Of a DNA stretch of 64,000 bases, positions 46,805 through 56,276 are shown in pieces (within the stretch, counting starts at the first letter, position 1; each line of letters starts with the position of its first letter). The DNA is taken from positions 3,906,001 to 3,970,000 of the forward strand of contig NZ_CP028901.1 of assembly GCF_003058465.1 (NCBI RefSeq). The letters are read 5' to 3'. A program made the translations under genes and the position numbers. The stretch comes from Orrella marina (lineage in GTDB: Bacteria; Pseudomonadota; Gammaproteobacteria; Burkholderiales; Burkholderiaceae_B). A model generated the notes under the pieces. The model was not told the origin of the DNA and ran no database searches. It worked only from the letters and a program-made list of their open reading frames with translations.

Positions 46805-47728
46805 ATGGATCGTCGTAACTTTCTCGGGTATGCCGGGAGTCGGCCACAGATCCTGTGGTCAGGTCAAAGCAAGATTGCCGTGAACTTCGTGGTCAACCTG
46901 GAGGAAGGTGCGGAGTTGAGCCTTGCCGATGGTGATTCTGCCAACGAGCCCGGACATGAAGTGCAAAGCAAGATTGTCGATCATCCGGATTTGTGTCGGG
47001 AGTCCAGCTTCGAGTTTGGCAGCCGGGTTGGATACTGGCGGGTGATGCAGGAGTTTGAACGCCGGTCTGTCAGGGCAACACTGAATGTCTGTGGTCGATT
47101 TGCGCAACGTTGTCCCGAGATCTTGCGCGACGCAGTGGGGCGCGGGCATGACTTGTGCGGTCATGGCTGGCTATGGAAGTCACCTGCCGGCATGGATCAG
47201 GCGAGCGAGCGTGACTGGATGGTGGCAACGTTGAACGCAATCGAGAGCGCCTGTGGGGCTCGGCCGCTGGGCTGGCATTGCAAATCAAGTGCCACGCCCA
47301 GAACTGTCGATCTGACGCGTGAGCTAGGACTGCTCTACAGTAGTGACGCGTACAACGATGAACTACCGTACTCGGTTCGGACTCAATCGGGCCCGCTACT
47401 GATTGTTCCCTACCAGTTCGATACCAACGACATGCGGTTCTTTGGCGAGGCACCGGCTTTTGTACGAGCGCAGGATTTTTCAGGGTACGTGATCGATTCA
47501 CTGGCGCGACTCAAGTACGAAGCGCAGCACTATGGCCGGTCCTCCATGATCACGATTGGTCTGCATACTCGGATTATTGGTCGATCTGCCCGGATTCAAG
47601 CTTTGACACAGATTCTGGATTATCTGGCGGATGAGTCGGTGTTCTGGCTCGCAACCCGCAGCGACATTGCCAGGCGATGGCAGAGTGCGTTTCCTCCCGG
47701 TCACTCGCCAGGGCATGAGGGTGCGTGA
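46805..47728 (+). CDS. PuuE-type polysaccharide deacetylase family protein (allantoinase homologue)
   Basis: About 307 residues from ATG 46805, which has GGAGGA 3-8 bases ahead. The NodB-fold motifs are of the PuuE kind: VNLEEGAELSLADGD replaces the classical TFDDG, GHDLCGHGWLWKSP replaces H-(S/T)-x-x-H, and ARPLGWHCKSSATPRTVDL and LLYSSDAYNDELPY follow. PuuE is a metal-independent allantoinase in bacterial ureide breakdown. The strand usually reading GRxGPNTR is different here (CKSSATPRT), so the substrate may not be allantoin. It lies 86 bases after the amidohydrolase and probably performs a second hydrolysis in the same pathway. Confidence 0.85.
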   Translation: MDRRNFLGYAGSRPQILWSGQSKIAVNFVVNLEEGAELSLADGDSANEPGHEVQSKIVDHPDLCRESSFEFGSRVGYWRVMQEFERRSVRATLNVCGRFAQRCPEILRDAVGRGHDLCGHGWLWKSPAGMDQASERDWMVATLNAIESACGARPLGWHCKSSATPRTVDLTRELGLLYSSDAYNDELPYSVRTQSGPLLIVPYQFDTNDMRFFGEAPAFVRAQDFSGYVIDSLARLKYEAQHYGRSSMITIGLHTRIIGRSARIQALTQILDYLADESVFWLATRSDIARRWQSAFPPGHSPGHEGA

Positions 47729-47832
47729 GCGATTCTGAACGCCCCATCCACGCTGATCTGCAGTGATCCCTGTTCAGCTGCCGTTATCTCCGTAAAATGG
47801 GTGGGTCCAAATTTGATTTAGAAGGGATCGCC

Positions 47833-48534
47833 ATGGAATCGATAGGGATGTTTTCCCATTTGATCGTCCTGGGTCTGGTGATGATGCTGCCGTTGTCCAA
47901 CCCGCTGACATCCATGTCCTTGCTGCTGGCTCTGGGCAAGGACCTCTCGCACTTCGAGCGTGCACGGCAGGTTCGCCAGGCAGCGATATATGTTGTCGCG
48001 ATCATGTTGGTGACCTATTACGCCGGGACATTCATTCTCTCTGCGTTTTCGATCTCACTGCCTGGAATGCGAATTGCGGGTGGTCTGATTGTTGCCTATA
48101 TCGGGTTCCGGATGCTCTTTCCCTCAGTGTCTGTTGCCGAGATTCCAGAAGCGAATAGCGCAATGGATTCAGTTGAAGGCAAGACAGTTCCCAATCTGGC
48201 TTTTGTGCCTCTGGCAATGCCAGGAACTGCGGGACCCGGCACGATGGCCATGATCATGAGCGCGGCCTCGAAGGTTCACTCGGTCGAGTCGATTTACCCC
48301 GGGTGGATGTTGATGGTCGTACCCATCATCATTGCGCTGCTACTGGGGCTGCTTTTCTATGTATGTCTGGGTTCTGCTGACCGGATTGTGGCGCTGATTG
48401 GTCAGGACGGCGTGGAAGCAATCTCACGAATTATGGGATTTCTGCTCGTCTGCATGGCCGTGCAGTTCGTCATTGACGGTGTGATTGCAGTGATCCATGA
48501 CCCTCACGGATTCGCACAAGCCAAAGGGGCTTAG
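47833..48534 (+). CDS. MarC family integral membrane protein
   Basis: A 233-residue inner membrane protein with six predicted helices in two repeats. ATG 47833 (MESIGMFSHLIVLGLVMMLPLSNPL) is chosen over the frame opening at 47797. The P-x-x-NP-type motif LPLSNPLTSMSLLLAL and the second-half FVPLAMPGTAGPGTMAMIM match the MarC/YchE/YhgN group. Despite the name, a role in multiple antibiotic resistance is not established and the function is unknown. It stands alone, 104 bases from the preceding module and 187 bases before the diguanylate cyclase. Confidence 0.92.
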   Translation: MESIGMFSHLIVLGLVMMLPLSNPLTSMSLLLALGKDLSHFERARQVRQAAIYVVAIMLVTYYAGTFILSAFSISLPGMRIAGGLIVAYIGFRMLFPSVSVAEIPEANSAMDSVEGKTVPNLAFVPLAMPGTAGPGTMAMIMSAASKVHSVESIYPGWMLMVVPIIIALLLGLLFYVCLGSADRIVALIGQDGVEAISRIMGFLLVCMAVQFVIDGVIAVIHDPHGFAQAKGA

Positions 48535-48721
48535 CCATCACTCGTCGAGATAATGCCGGTGTTTTGTGTTTGCATTAACGTATACTTATGTAAAGGCTAC
48601 GTATTCACTAGTTGATGACAGACACGCGCTTCTTGCTGCAGAGAGCATTCAGTTGTAATCAGGCCGACACGGTACGTTCACACGCATCGGCTGTCAGCCA
48701 GCTATCTCACGCCTGAGGCAA

Positions 48722-51700
48722 ATGAACAAACTCGAGACGCAACGACAGAAGCTTGCCCTCTATCCAGTCTTGGTGGCGGCCGTGCTCCTGATTCTGCTGA
48801 TCGCGTACTGGGCGCATCTGTTTGCGTCCTACGACACGATGCGCAGTCAGGTTCGACATGACACGCTGCGCCTTGCCAGTCAGACAGCGCACGCTCTGTC
48901 CTTGCAGGCCAACACACTATTTCGCAAGCTGGATTATTTCTCGCTTCAACTCACCGAAGCGTGGCTGTCGGATAATCCGGCATTCTTTGACCGGTCTGTT
49001 CGGGTTGCCATGCGAACGCTGCCTCAGGATGCGCTCGTTCAGATTGCTGTTGCTGATGCGCAAGGTGAAGTGGTCTATTCGCAACTAACGGATGGTCCGG
49101 TCCAACTTGACCGCCAGCGTCCGGTGAACATTGCAGACCGAGAGCATTTTCAGGTTCACCTGGGTGGCGATGAAAGCACCTTTTACATTAGCGAACCGAT
49201 ACTGGGGCGCATCTCGAATACCTGGACAGTCCAGTTCACCCGTGGCTTATGGAAGGATGGCGTGTTTGGCGGCGTGCTGGTCCTGGCTGTTTCGGCCAGC
49301 CACCTTTCAGCCGCACTGGCGTCCACGTTCCCGGATGAGGATGATGTTGCGCTGATCGTGCGTAGCGACGGTACCTATATCGCCAGGTCGCGTGAGCTTG
49401 AGGGCGTGTTCGGAACACGATTACCACCGGATAGACCTTTCCTGACGGATCCCGAATCCCGGGAAGGTGCGTATGAAGTGGTGGCCGCTGTCGATGGCGT
49501 TAAACGTCTGTACGCCTGGTGGCGTGGTCAGGATTATCCGTTTGTACTGGCCGTCGGTTACGGAACTGACAAGTCACTGGATGTGACTGAGCAGGCGATC
49601 AGCGAGAGTATCGAACAAAATGCAATTGGCAGCGCAACACTCGTTCTGGCGATCGGGATTGTGTTGTGGATGTGGATTCAGCGAAGTCGTCAGACGGCGA
49701 GCCTGAAGGAAGCAGAGTTGCGGCTCAAACTCGCTTTGTCAGGGGGACGGCTTGCAGCCTGGGACTGGCAGGTCACGGACGACGAACTCACTGTCGATGG
49801 TGCCTGGGCGGTGATGTTCGGGTTTGATAATGCATCCAGAGTGAAGTCCTCCAGGGACTGGATGGACCGTCTGCATCCGGAGGACAGGAGCAGGGCTGTC
49901 GCCTCACTGCATTTTAGTCTGGCGGATCCGGCCGGGTTGTATGACGCCGAATATCGTGTCATCGGGGACGACGGATCGACCGTCTGGATCTCTGACCGGG
50001 GCGAGGTGGTTGAACGGGATGAGCAAGGCAGTCCTGTCCGGATGGTGGGTGTCAAACAGGACATTACCCAGCGCAAGAATGCCCAGCAAGCCGAAGAGTC
50101 GATCCGTCATCAACTCAGTAAACTGGTGGCGGAAATACCGGGGGCGGTCATCCAGTTCAGGCGCGACCCGCAGGGTCAGTTCAGCTTTCCGTTTGCCAGT
50201 CCCGCTATCAGGCAAATCTATGGTGTCTCGCCTGATCAGGTGGTCATGACGGCTGATGAGGTTTTCAAGGCCATCCATCCTCTGGACGTGGCACGTGTCA
50301 GGGACTCCATCGAAGAATCGGCCAGGACGCTTTATGAATGGCACACCGAATACCGGGTGGTGCGGCCAGATGGACAGGTGCGATGGATCTCGGGACATTC
50401 GAGACCGGAGCGACTCGAAGACGGGTCGGTGATCTGGCACGGCTATCTCCAGGACGTCACAACAGATCGGGAAGTGGCAGAAGCACTCAAAGCCAACGAA
50501 GCGCATTTGCGATTTACGCTGCAAGCGGTGCATGACGGTTTGTGGTCCTACGATCATGATGCGGATGTGGCGACCTGGGATGAGCGGATCCGGGAGTTGC
50601 TTGGTCATGTGGGAGCCCGCTGGCAGCAACCAGCACTTGACGATCTATTGACGATTATTCATCCGCAGGATGTAGAGAGACTGTCCAGAGAAGCGGTGGA
50701 ACTGTTCTCCAGGCATAGTCATGATGTGATCTGGATGGATTTCAGATTGCAGACACTCGATCAGCGCTGGCTCTGGGTGCAGGCCAGGGGGCGGGTCGTC
50801 GAGTGGAACGATGATGGTTCACCCCGCAAGACTGTCGGCATATTGAGCGATATCTCCGAGCGCGTCGCCGGGGAGCAGTTGCGTCAGGCGCTCCTGAATC
50901 GAAGCCCTGCCGCAATCGCACTTATAAATCACCGCCGTGAAGTGATTGAGACCAACGAGCAGTTCAAGGCGTTGTTTCTCCCGCAAGAAGTGAGCATTAC
51001 CGGGCTTGATTTGCGTTCGCTGCATATTGACGACGATCATGAGCGCATGATGGCACAGGCTTACGTACAACTGGGCGAAAGCAAAGCCTTGCGGATGGAT
51101 TTTCCGTTGCGTGATGTCGAGGGAACCATCCGCTGGTTCGACATGCACGGCGTCTTGCAGGATACGTCAGATCCACATAGTCCGATCATCTGGACCATGA
51201 CCGACATTACGGCACGCCATGCTGCCGATCAGGCGTTGAGTACAGAGCGACAGCGTCTCAGAATGCTGTTGCAACGGTTTCCTGGCGGGGTGTTGATCGA
51301 GGATGCGGACGAGCGCATCGTGTTTGCGAATGAGCGCTGGTGTGATCTGATGGGCTTGAGCATTTCTCCTCAAAGTATGGTCGGTCTTTCGCACGAAGGG
51401 CTTGAGGATCTGATCGGGTCTGATCGGGCTCAGTGGCATCACGAGAGTCTTCGTGTTGCACGACGGGGCGAGAACAACACCATCGAGGTCAACGATGGCA
51501 ATGGCAGTTTTATGGAGCTGGAGCATCTGGAAATTGCCAAGGACGAGCAACACACGAATCTCGGAACCGTGTGGTTCGTCTGGGACATCACCGAACGTAA
51601 GCAGCACGAGAACAGGCTTAACCAGTTGGCAATGACCGATCCGCTGACCGGACTGGCCAATCGCCGCAGTTTCATGCAAGCACTGACTCGCCATGTGCAG

Positions 51701-52129
51701 ACCCTTGGCAAGGATGGACATGCCAGCCGCGGGGTGATTCTGATGCTTGATATCGATCATTTCAAGAAAGTCAACGATACTTACGGGCATGCGGACGGAG
51801 ACCAGGTGCTCAAGCACCTCGCCTCGACGTTCAAAGCGCAGATCCGGGCGCATGATCTGGCTGGCAGGCTAGGGGGCGAGGAATTCGCGATCTTGCTTAC
51901 GGCGGTTGACGAGGCAGACGGCAGGCTGGTTGCCGAGCGGATCCGTCAAGCGGTTCAGGTTTCACAAGTGGTGACAAGCAATGCAGTTATTCGCATCACG
52001 ATTAGTATCGGACTGGCTGTTGTGACTGCTGAGAGTCCGGACGAGTTGTTAAAGCGTGCCGACAAGGCGCTCTACAAGGCCAAGCAGTTGGGCCGTAACC
52101 GTGTATGCGACTGGGAAAGCGAGGTCTGA
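48722..52129 (+). CDS. Membrane diguanylate cyclase with periplasmic sensor and five PAS domains
   Basis: A 1135-residue signalling enzyme that should make cyclic di-GMP. One helix (about 15-35) leads to a periplasmic Cache-like sensor domain (about 45-285, with YFSLQLTEAW and REHFQVHLGGDESTFYIS) and a second helix (about 303-320). Cytoplasmic PAS domains follow: about 330-455, 465-590, 595-715, 720-840 and 845-975, several ending in the PAC signature (GVKQDITQRK, GYLQDVTTDR, GILSDISERV, WTMTDITARH, WFVWDITERK). The GGDEF domain begins MTDPLTGLANRRSF; the active site is GGEEF (1051-1055) and an inhibitory I-site RAHD starts at 1042, five residues before. There is no EAL domain. GAGG lies before ATG 48722. 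Confidence 0.94.
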   Translation: MNKLETQRQKLALYPVLVAAVLLILLIAYWAHLFASYDTMRSQVRHDTLRLASQTAHALSLQANTLFRKLDYFSLQLTEAWLSDNPAFFDRSVRVAMRTLPQDALVQIAVADAQGEVVYSQLTDGPVQLDRQRPVNIADREHFQVHLGGDESTFYISEPILGRISNTWTVQFTRGLWKDGVFGGVLVLAVSASHLSAALASTFPDEDDVALIVRSDGTYIARSRELEGVFGTRLPPDRPFLTDPESREGAYEVVAAVDGVKRLYAWWRGQDYPFVLAVGYGTDKSLDVTEQAISESIEQNAIGSATLVLAIGIVLWMWIQRSRQTASLKEAELRLKLALSGGRLAAWDWQVTDDELTVDGAWAVMFGFDNASRVKSSRDWMDRLHPEDRSRAVASLHFSLADPAGLYDAEYRVIGDDGSTVWISDRGEVVERDEQGSPVRMVGVKQDITQRKNAQQAEESIRHQLSKLVAEIPGAVIQFRRDPQGQFSFPFASPAIRQIYGVSPDQVVMTADEVFKAIHPLDVARVRDSIEESARTLYEWHTEYRVVRPDGQVRWISGHSRPERLEDGSVIWHGYLQDVTTDREVAEALKANEAHLRFTLQAVHDGLWSYDHDADVATWDERIRELLGHVGARWQQPALDDLLTIIHPQDVERLSREAVELFSRHSHDVIWMDFRLQTLDQRWLWVQARGRVVEWNDDGSPRKTVGILSDISERVAGEQLRQALLNRSPAAIALINHRREVIETNEQFKALFLPQEVSITGLDLRSLHIDDDHERMMAQAYVQLGESKALRMDFPLRDVEGTIRWFDMHGVLQDTSDPHSPIIWTMTDITARHAADQALSTERQRLRMLLQRFPGGVLIEDADERIVFANERWCDLMGLSISPQSMVGLSHEGLEDLIGSDRAQWHHESLRVARRGENNTIEVNDGNGSFMELEHLEIAKDEQHTNLGTVWFVWDITERKQHENRLNQLAMTDPLTGLANRRSFMQALTRHVQTLGKDGHASRGVILMLDIDHFKKVNDTYGHADGDQVLKHLASTFKAQIRAHDLAGRLGGEEFAILLTAVDEADGRLVAERIRQAVQVSQVVTSNAVIRITISIGLAVVTAESPDELLKRADKALYKAKQLGRNRVCDWESEV

Positions 52130-52422
52130 CTGGGCATGAGTTCGCTGATGTGTTCTGCAAATAGCGAAATCAATCCTGACATCCATCCCGACCTCCCGGA
52201 GAATTTGCATGGAACTCGCGTCCCGATGTCTTCTCTAAAAGTTACCTGACTACTACCCTGGCGTCGCCTCGCTTGCCTGTCTTTGGACGAGATCACGGTA
52301 CGTGGCATGCCAGGCTAAACACTGTGTGACCGAACAGGCAAAGAGAGCAGGTTTAGCGCACCAGATGCGAGTGGTCAGACTCTCTGGTATCTGTTCGATT
52401 GATTGATTTTAAGGAGAATTCC

Positions 52423-52830
52423 ATGAAGCGAATATCATTCCGAACCGTCCTGACCGGTAGTGCAGCAGCGACGATCATCGCCTTCAGTTCAGGCGTCATG
52501 GCGCAGTACCAGGGCCCCAGTGCATCAGAGAGTCGCGCCGCAAGCCGCTCTCCCGCCGCCCAGGAGACGGTCCGCACCGTCCAGTGGGTTAAAGACACCG
52601 GGCGCGATGATCAGAAGGTACTTTTGCGGGGGCGTGTGGTCAATCGTATCGGGGACGATAACTACACCTTTGCTGACGAATCTGGTGAGTTACGGGTGGA
52701 GATCGATGATGATGTCTTTGGCGCTCAGTCGGTAGACGAGAACACTCTGGTCGAAATATGGGGCGAAATCGATTTTGATGACGGGCGTCTGAAAGAAATC
52801 GAGGTCAAGTCCTTGCGCGTACTCCGTTAG
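52423..52830 (+). CDS. Periplasmic OB-fold (BOF, YgiW/YdeI-like) stress protein
   Basis: A 135-residue exported protein. ATG 52423 has AAGGAG 7-12 bases upstream. A Sec signal peptide (MKRISFRTVLTGSAAATIIAFSSG, cleavage near VMAQ) leads to a Ser/Ala/Gln-rich spacer and one OB-fold: VKDTGRDDQKVLLRGRVVNRIGDDNYTFADESGELRVEID, ending LVEIWGEIDFDDGRLKEIEVKSLRVLR. This is the bacterial OB-fold family, whose members YgiW and YdeI help in stress or cationic peptide resistance. It stands alone behind the diguanylate cyclase with 293 bases between; no operon partner is apparent. Confidence 0.92.
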   Translation: MKRISFRTVLTGSAAATIIAFSSGVMAQYQGPSASESRAASRSPAAQETVRTVQWVKDTGRDDQKVLLRGRVVNRIGDDNYTFADESGELRVEIDDDVFGAQSVDENTLVEIWGEIDFDDGRLKEIEVKSLRVLR

Positions 52831-52967
52831 CAAGGATGATCAATGCTGACATGCCCTGTCGCCGTACAAGTCTGTGCGCTGTGCAAGCCCCGGAAGTTCG
52901 CTATGATCAGACTTGACGATAGCAGGTTGTCTTTATTTAAAGAGCACTGGATGAGAAAAATTTGCCG

Positions 52968-54008
52968 ATGAAACGGGTGCTGGTGGTTCGCAATGACAAG
53001 ATTGGCGACTTCATGCTTGCCTGGCCAGCCATGGCCTTGCTTGCGCAGTCAGGGCAGTGCGAGATATCAGTGCTGGTTCCCGAGTACACGGCTGATTTGG
53101 CCAGAATGTGCCCCTGGGTATCACACGTTGTGATTGATCCTGGGCCTAAAGCGCCTTTGGCCAGGCAGCAGGAAATGGTCGATGCGCTCAAGGCGCTGAA
53201 TCTGGATGCTGCCATTGCACTGTTTTCGAACTGGCGCAATGGTGTCACGCTCAGACATGCCCAGATCCCGTATCGTCTGGCGCCTGCGACCAAGCTGGCA
53301 CAGTTTCTCTACACGCATCGTCTGGTTCAGCGTCGTTCGCGCTCGCTCAAACCAGAGTGGGAGTACAACCTGGAGCTGGCCACCAGATTTTTGCAGGATC
53401 ACGAGTTGCCGCTCAGATCGCTTCGTCCCCCGTATATGAAGGTGGCGTTTGATGAGCGCAGCGCAGCCCGTCAGCAGATTGCCGATCAGCTGGGGTTCTC
53501 CATGCAGGATCGATGGATGGTCGTGCATGCAGGTTCTGGAGGTTCGGCCGTCAATCTGTCCATAGCCCAGTATGAGGTACTGGTTGCTGAAATCTCGTTC
53601 AAGCTGCCTGGCTGGCAGATTCTTCTGTCTGCCGGACCGCAAGAGCAGGCGGCCGTTGGCGGTCTGAACAGCGCTTTGCTTGCCCGCCACGTCCCCGTAT
53701 CCGTGCTGCCTTCGGATCAGGGGCTCAGAGGGCTGGTGCTGGCTTTGTCCAACGCCGACTGTTTTATATCTGGATCCACAGGCCCACTACATATTGCCGG
53801 TGCGCTCGATGTGCCGACAGTGGGTTTTTTCCCTGCGCGTCGTTCAGGAACGGCACTGCGCTGGCAGCCACTCAACTCCCGGGGACGTCATTTTTCGGTT
53901 CAGGCGGAACAGGACAAAGGCCCTGACTCGTTCGCCGGTCTGGATATGCCGTCTGTTGCGCAGAACATCGTTCAGTGGCTCAGCGCCGTTCCTGCTTCAC
54001 CGAAATGA
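52968..54008 (+). CDS. Glycosyltransferase family 9 (heptosyltransferase-like)
   Basis: About 346 residues; ATG 52968 (MKRVLVVRNDKIGDFMLAWPAM) is preferred over TTG 52962. N-terminal VRNDKIGDFMLAWPA and the C-terminal CFISGSTGPLHIAGALDVPTVGFF, which binds the nucleotide sugar, are typical of GT9 enzymes such as WaaC, WaaF and WaaQ that add heptose to the LPS inner core. VHAGSGGSAVNLSIAQY is the middle phosphate-contact motif. The exact acceptor is uncertain. It converges with a GT2 gene with similar likely role, stop to stop 32 bases apart. Confidence 0.9.
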   Translation: MKRVLVVRNDKIGDFMLAWPAMALLAQSGQCEISVLVPEYTADLARMCPWVSHVVIDPGPKAPLARQQEMVDALKALNLDAAIALFSNWRNGVTLRHAQIPYRLAPATKLAQFLYTHRLVQRRSRSLKPEWEYNLELATRFLQDHELPLRSLRPPYMKVAFDERSAARQQIADQLGFSMQDRWMVVHAGSGGSAVNLSIAQYEVLVAEISFKLPGWQILLSAGPQEQAAVGGLNSALLARHVPVSVLPSDQGLRGLVLALSNADCFISGSTGPLHIAGALDVPTVGFFPARRSGTALRWQPLNSRGRHFSVQAEQDKGPDSFAGLDMPSVAQNIVQWLSAVPASPK

Positions 54009-54040
54009 CTACTGACAGAGCGTTCGGACGGTTCAGCCTG

Positions 54041-54910
54041 TCAGTGCGGTTTGCCTGGCTTTGCCGAGCCTGGTTTCTCTGAGTCTGGTTGTTGGCAAAT
54101 CCATAAATCGGCGTATTTTGCGAATGTGGAATGCGAAGAGAGTAGCGCCAGGAGCAGTCCTTGCCTGCCGTCCAGGAAGCCAGCCTTGAAGACGTACATT
54201 TTCAGGAAACATCCGAGCGCATGGATCACGCCCTGTCCCAGGCTCGCCTTCTTGCCATGCGATGCCCGCTGTTGCGCCCACAGGCTGGCATACTGTGCAG
54301 ACTTGACCAGATAGTGCTGCAGATCCCGGTAGGTATAGTGCAGCAGGTTTCCATCCAGTTTGATGATGGTCGCATTCGCTGGTTTCATAACATGCTCATG
54401 CACAGTGTCATCCGAATATTGTGTAGCGTCAGTCTGGTAGAGTCGCACCACCCAGTCCGGGTGCCACCCGCTATGCCGGATGAACCGTCCGAACACCCAG
54501 GAAAGCCGGTTGACACTGAACAGGCGCGGGCCAGATGGACTCGTCTGGTTTGTGTCGGAATCATTCGTGCTGTGTTCATGGATGACTTGGCGGATAGATG
54601 CAGCAAGCGCCGGAGTGACGCGCTCATCTGCGTCAATCCAGAACACCCACTTCGCCTGGATATGTTCCTGCGCGGTCCGGCGCTGCAGACCAAACCCCCG
54701 CCAGGCGTTGTGCTCAAAAAACCGAACCTTCGGGAAACGATGGGCGATCTCGGCTGTGTTGTCCTCGCTACCCGAATCCACAATCACGATCTCGTCGGCA
54801 AGATCCTGGCAGCTCTCCAGGCAGGCAGCCAGATTGGAGGCTTCGTTCCTGACGATCATGGCGATCGCAAGTAAGGGTTGTTGTGTGTGGCGGGTGGGTT
54901 CGCTGTTCAT
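54041..54910 (-). CDS. Glycosyltransferase family 2 (WaaE/KdtX-like, LPS core)
   Basis: A 289-residue cytosolic GT-A enzyme. LLAIAMIVRNEASNLAACLES, DEIVIVDSGSEDNTAEIA and the metal-binding WVFWIDADERVTPAL give the GT2 nucleotide-sugar site. The middle RHSGWHPDWVVRLY, DTVHEHVM and the histidine-rich NLLHYTYRDLQHYLVKSAQYASLWAQQ and the C-terminal FLKMYVFKAGFLDGRQGLLLALLSSHSTFAKYA match the WaaE/KdtX group, which adds a beta-glucose to heptose I in the LPS core. Placement beside a heptosyltransferase-like gene supports a role in LPS core. Confidence 0.9.
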   Translation of the reverse strand: MNSEPTRHTQQPLLAIAMIVRNEASNLAACLESCQDLADEIVIVDSGSEDNTAEIAHRFPKVRFFEHNAWRGFGLQRRTAQEHIQAKWVFWIDADERVTPALAASIRQVIHEHSTNDSDTNQTSPSGPRLFSVNRLSWVFGRFIRHSGWHPDWVVRLYQTDATQYSDDTVHEHVMKPANATIIKLDGNLLHYTYRDLQHYLVKSAQYASLWAQQRASHGKKASLGQGVIHALGCFLKMYVFKAGFLDGRQGLLLALLSSHSTFAKYADLWICQQPDSEKPGSAKPGKPH

Positions 54911-55226
54911 GTGCGCATTTTAATGGGCACATGGCCATGACGCTCTGCTTCGCGTGACCCGTGACGTGTTCTTTTCGTATCAGTTTTGCTTGATGGAAAG
55001 ATTACCAGAGTGGGTGGACGCGCCTGATGCGGCTGGCGACACGAACCGGAAGGGGGCTCATTGCTTTCGTTGTCATGCAAATGTCACAAGAATTCAAGCG
55101 GATTTGTATAAACTTCTACTTTTATCGAAATGTCGAAGAGAGGTCGTGGCGATCACTATTCATCGTCCGGACTGAATCGAATCTGGCAAGGCATACCCGA
55201 TCATGAATCGAAACGGAGGTTCCAGG
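54911..55226. other. Upstream region of the ArsJ operon with Pho-box-like and palindromic elements
   Basis: These 316 bases hold no gene, in particular no arsR. TTGTCAT (55070-55076) and ATGTCAC (55081-55087) are separated by GCAA, matching the 7-4-7 Pho-box layout at 11 of 14 positions. TATAAA at 55107-55112, preceded by TG, is a fair -10. An imperfect inverted repeat from CTTCTAC (55113) to GTCGAAG (55132-55138) follows immediately and could bind a repressor. The remaining left part towards the GT2 gene shows nothing recognisable. Confidence 0.55.
55070..55112 (+). promoter_or_regulatory. Candidate Pho-box promoter of the gapdh-arsJ operon
   Basis: Half-sites TTGTCAT at 55070-55076 and ATGTCAC at 55081-55087 are spaced by 4 bases; a third 11-base phase (55092-55098) is degenerate. 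The -10 TATAAA starts at 55107, about 115 bases before the GAPDH start codon. The pattern matches known PhoB sites; control by PhoB is inference from sequence alone. Confidence 0.5.
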
Positions 55227-56276
55227 ATGCGCGTAGGAATAAATGGTATGGGACGAATCGGACGGCTCGCATTGCGGGCCGCTCTCGGTGGTGTGAACCG
55301 TCCTGCTGAGGATCCACGGTTGACGCAGCGTCTGGATGTCGTCCATGTCAACGAGATCAAGGGCGGTGCCGAGGCAGTCGCTCATCTGCTTGAGTTCGAC
55401 ACGACTCAAGGTCGCTGGCGTGAAGACATCCACGCCCCGCAACCAGATCTGATTGAACTCGGAGGGCGACACATTGGTTATTCATCCTTTGCCCATCCCT
55501 CCCGGATTCCGTGGGGCGACCTTGGGGTCGATCTGGTGCTGGAGTGCACCGGGAAGTTCCTGTCCCCGGAAGATCTGCAGGGGCACCTGGATCGAGGTGC
55601 AAAGCAGGTCATCGTTGCCGCCCCGGTCAAGACAGGAAGCGTTCTGAACATCGTGTACGGCGTCAATCACGATTTGTATCAGCCGGGCCATGACAGGATC
55701 GTGACGGCTGCTTCGTGCACCACCAACTGCCTCGCGCCCGTGGTCAAGGTGCTTCACGACTCGATCGGGATTCGTCACGGGCAGATCACGACCATTCATG
55801 ATCCGACCAATACCAATGTGGTGGTCGATGCATTGCACAAGGATCTGCGCAGAGCACGTAGTGCCATGCAGAGCCTGTCACCGACCACGACCGGGAGCGC
55901 GACGGCTATTGCCTTGATTTATCCCGATCTCAAAGGAAAACTCAACGGACATGCGGTCCGTGCCCCTGTACTGAACGCTTCGCTCACGGACTGTGTCTTC
56001 GAGATGCGCAGGGATGTCACGGTCGAGGAGGTCAACGCACTGTTTATGAGCGCGTCCAGAGAAGGGGCGCTTGCCGGCATTCTGGGCTATGAGCAGCGGC
56101 CACTGGTCAGCGCAGACTACGCTGGCGACACCCGGAGTTCGATTGTGGACGCCCTGTCCACCATGGTCACGGACGGCACCCTGCTCAAGGTCTATGCCTG
56201 GTATGACAACGAGATGGGATTCTCCTGCAGAATGGTCGACCTGGCAGGCTATATCCGCGAGCAGGGCCTGTCATGA
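55227..56276 (+). CDS. ArsJ-associated glyceraldehyde-3-phosphate dehydrogenase
   Basis: A 349-residue type I GAPDH. In ArsJ operons this enzyme uses arsenate in place of phosphate and makes 1-arseno-3-phosphoglycerate, which ArsJ expels. ATG 55227 ([20 protein letters not shown]) is preferred over ATG 55203. NAD-binding [35 protein letters not shown], catalytic Cys164 in [22 protein letters not shown] with an insertion typical of this subgroup rather than the glycolytic HSYT, and [15 protein letters not shown] are visible. It overlaps arsJ by 4 bases (ATGA). The glycolytic gap gene is not in this window. Confidence 0.9.
   Translation: MRVGINGMGRIGRLALRAALGGVNRPAEDPRLTQRLDVVHVNEIKGGAEAVAHLLEFDTTQGRWREDIHAPQPDLIELGGRHIGYSSFAHPSRIPWGDLGVDLVLECTGKFLSPEDLQGHLDRGAKQVIVAAPVKTGSVLNIVYGVNHDLYQPGHDRIVTAASCTTNCLAPVVKVLHDSIGIRHGQITTIHDPTNTNVVVDALHKDLRRARSAMQSLSPTTTGSATAIALIYPDLKGKLNGHAVRAPVLNASLTDCVFEMRRDVTVEEVNALFMSASREGALAGILGYEQRPLVSADYAGDTRSSIVDALSTMVTDGTLLKVYAWYDNEMGFSCRMVDLAGYIREQGLS

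Noticed and set aside
40567..47728. Integrated genomic island at tRNA-Pro
   Set aside because: No integrase, no second copy of the tRNA 3' end and no mobile element genes in the window; kept only as a possibility.
54954..55175. Small gene upstream of the ArsJ operon that might be arsR
   Set aside because: The 73-residue frame has no helix-turn-helix or paired cysteine motif and covers the promoter elements.
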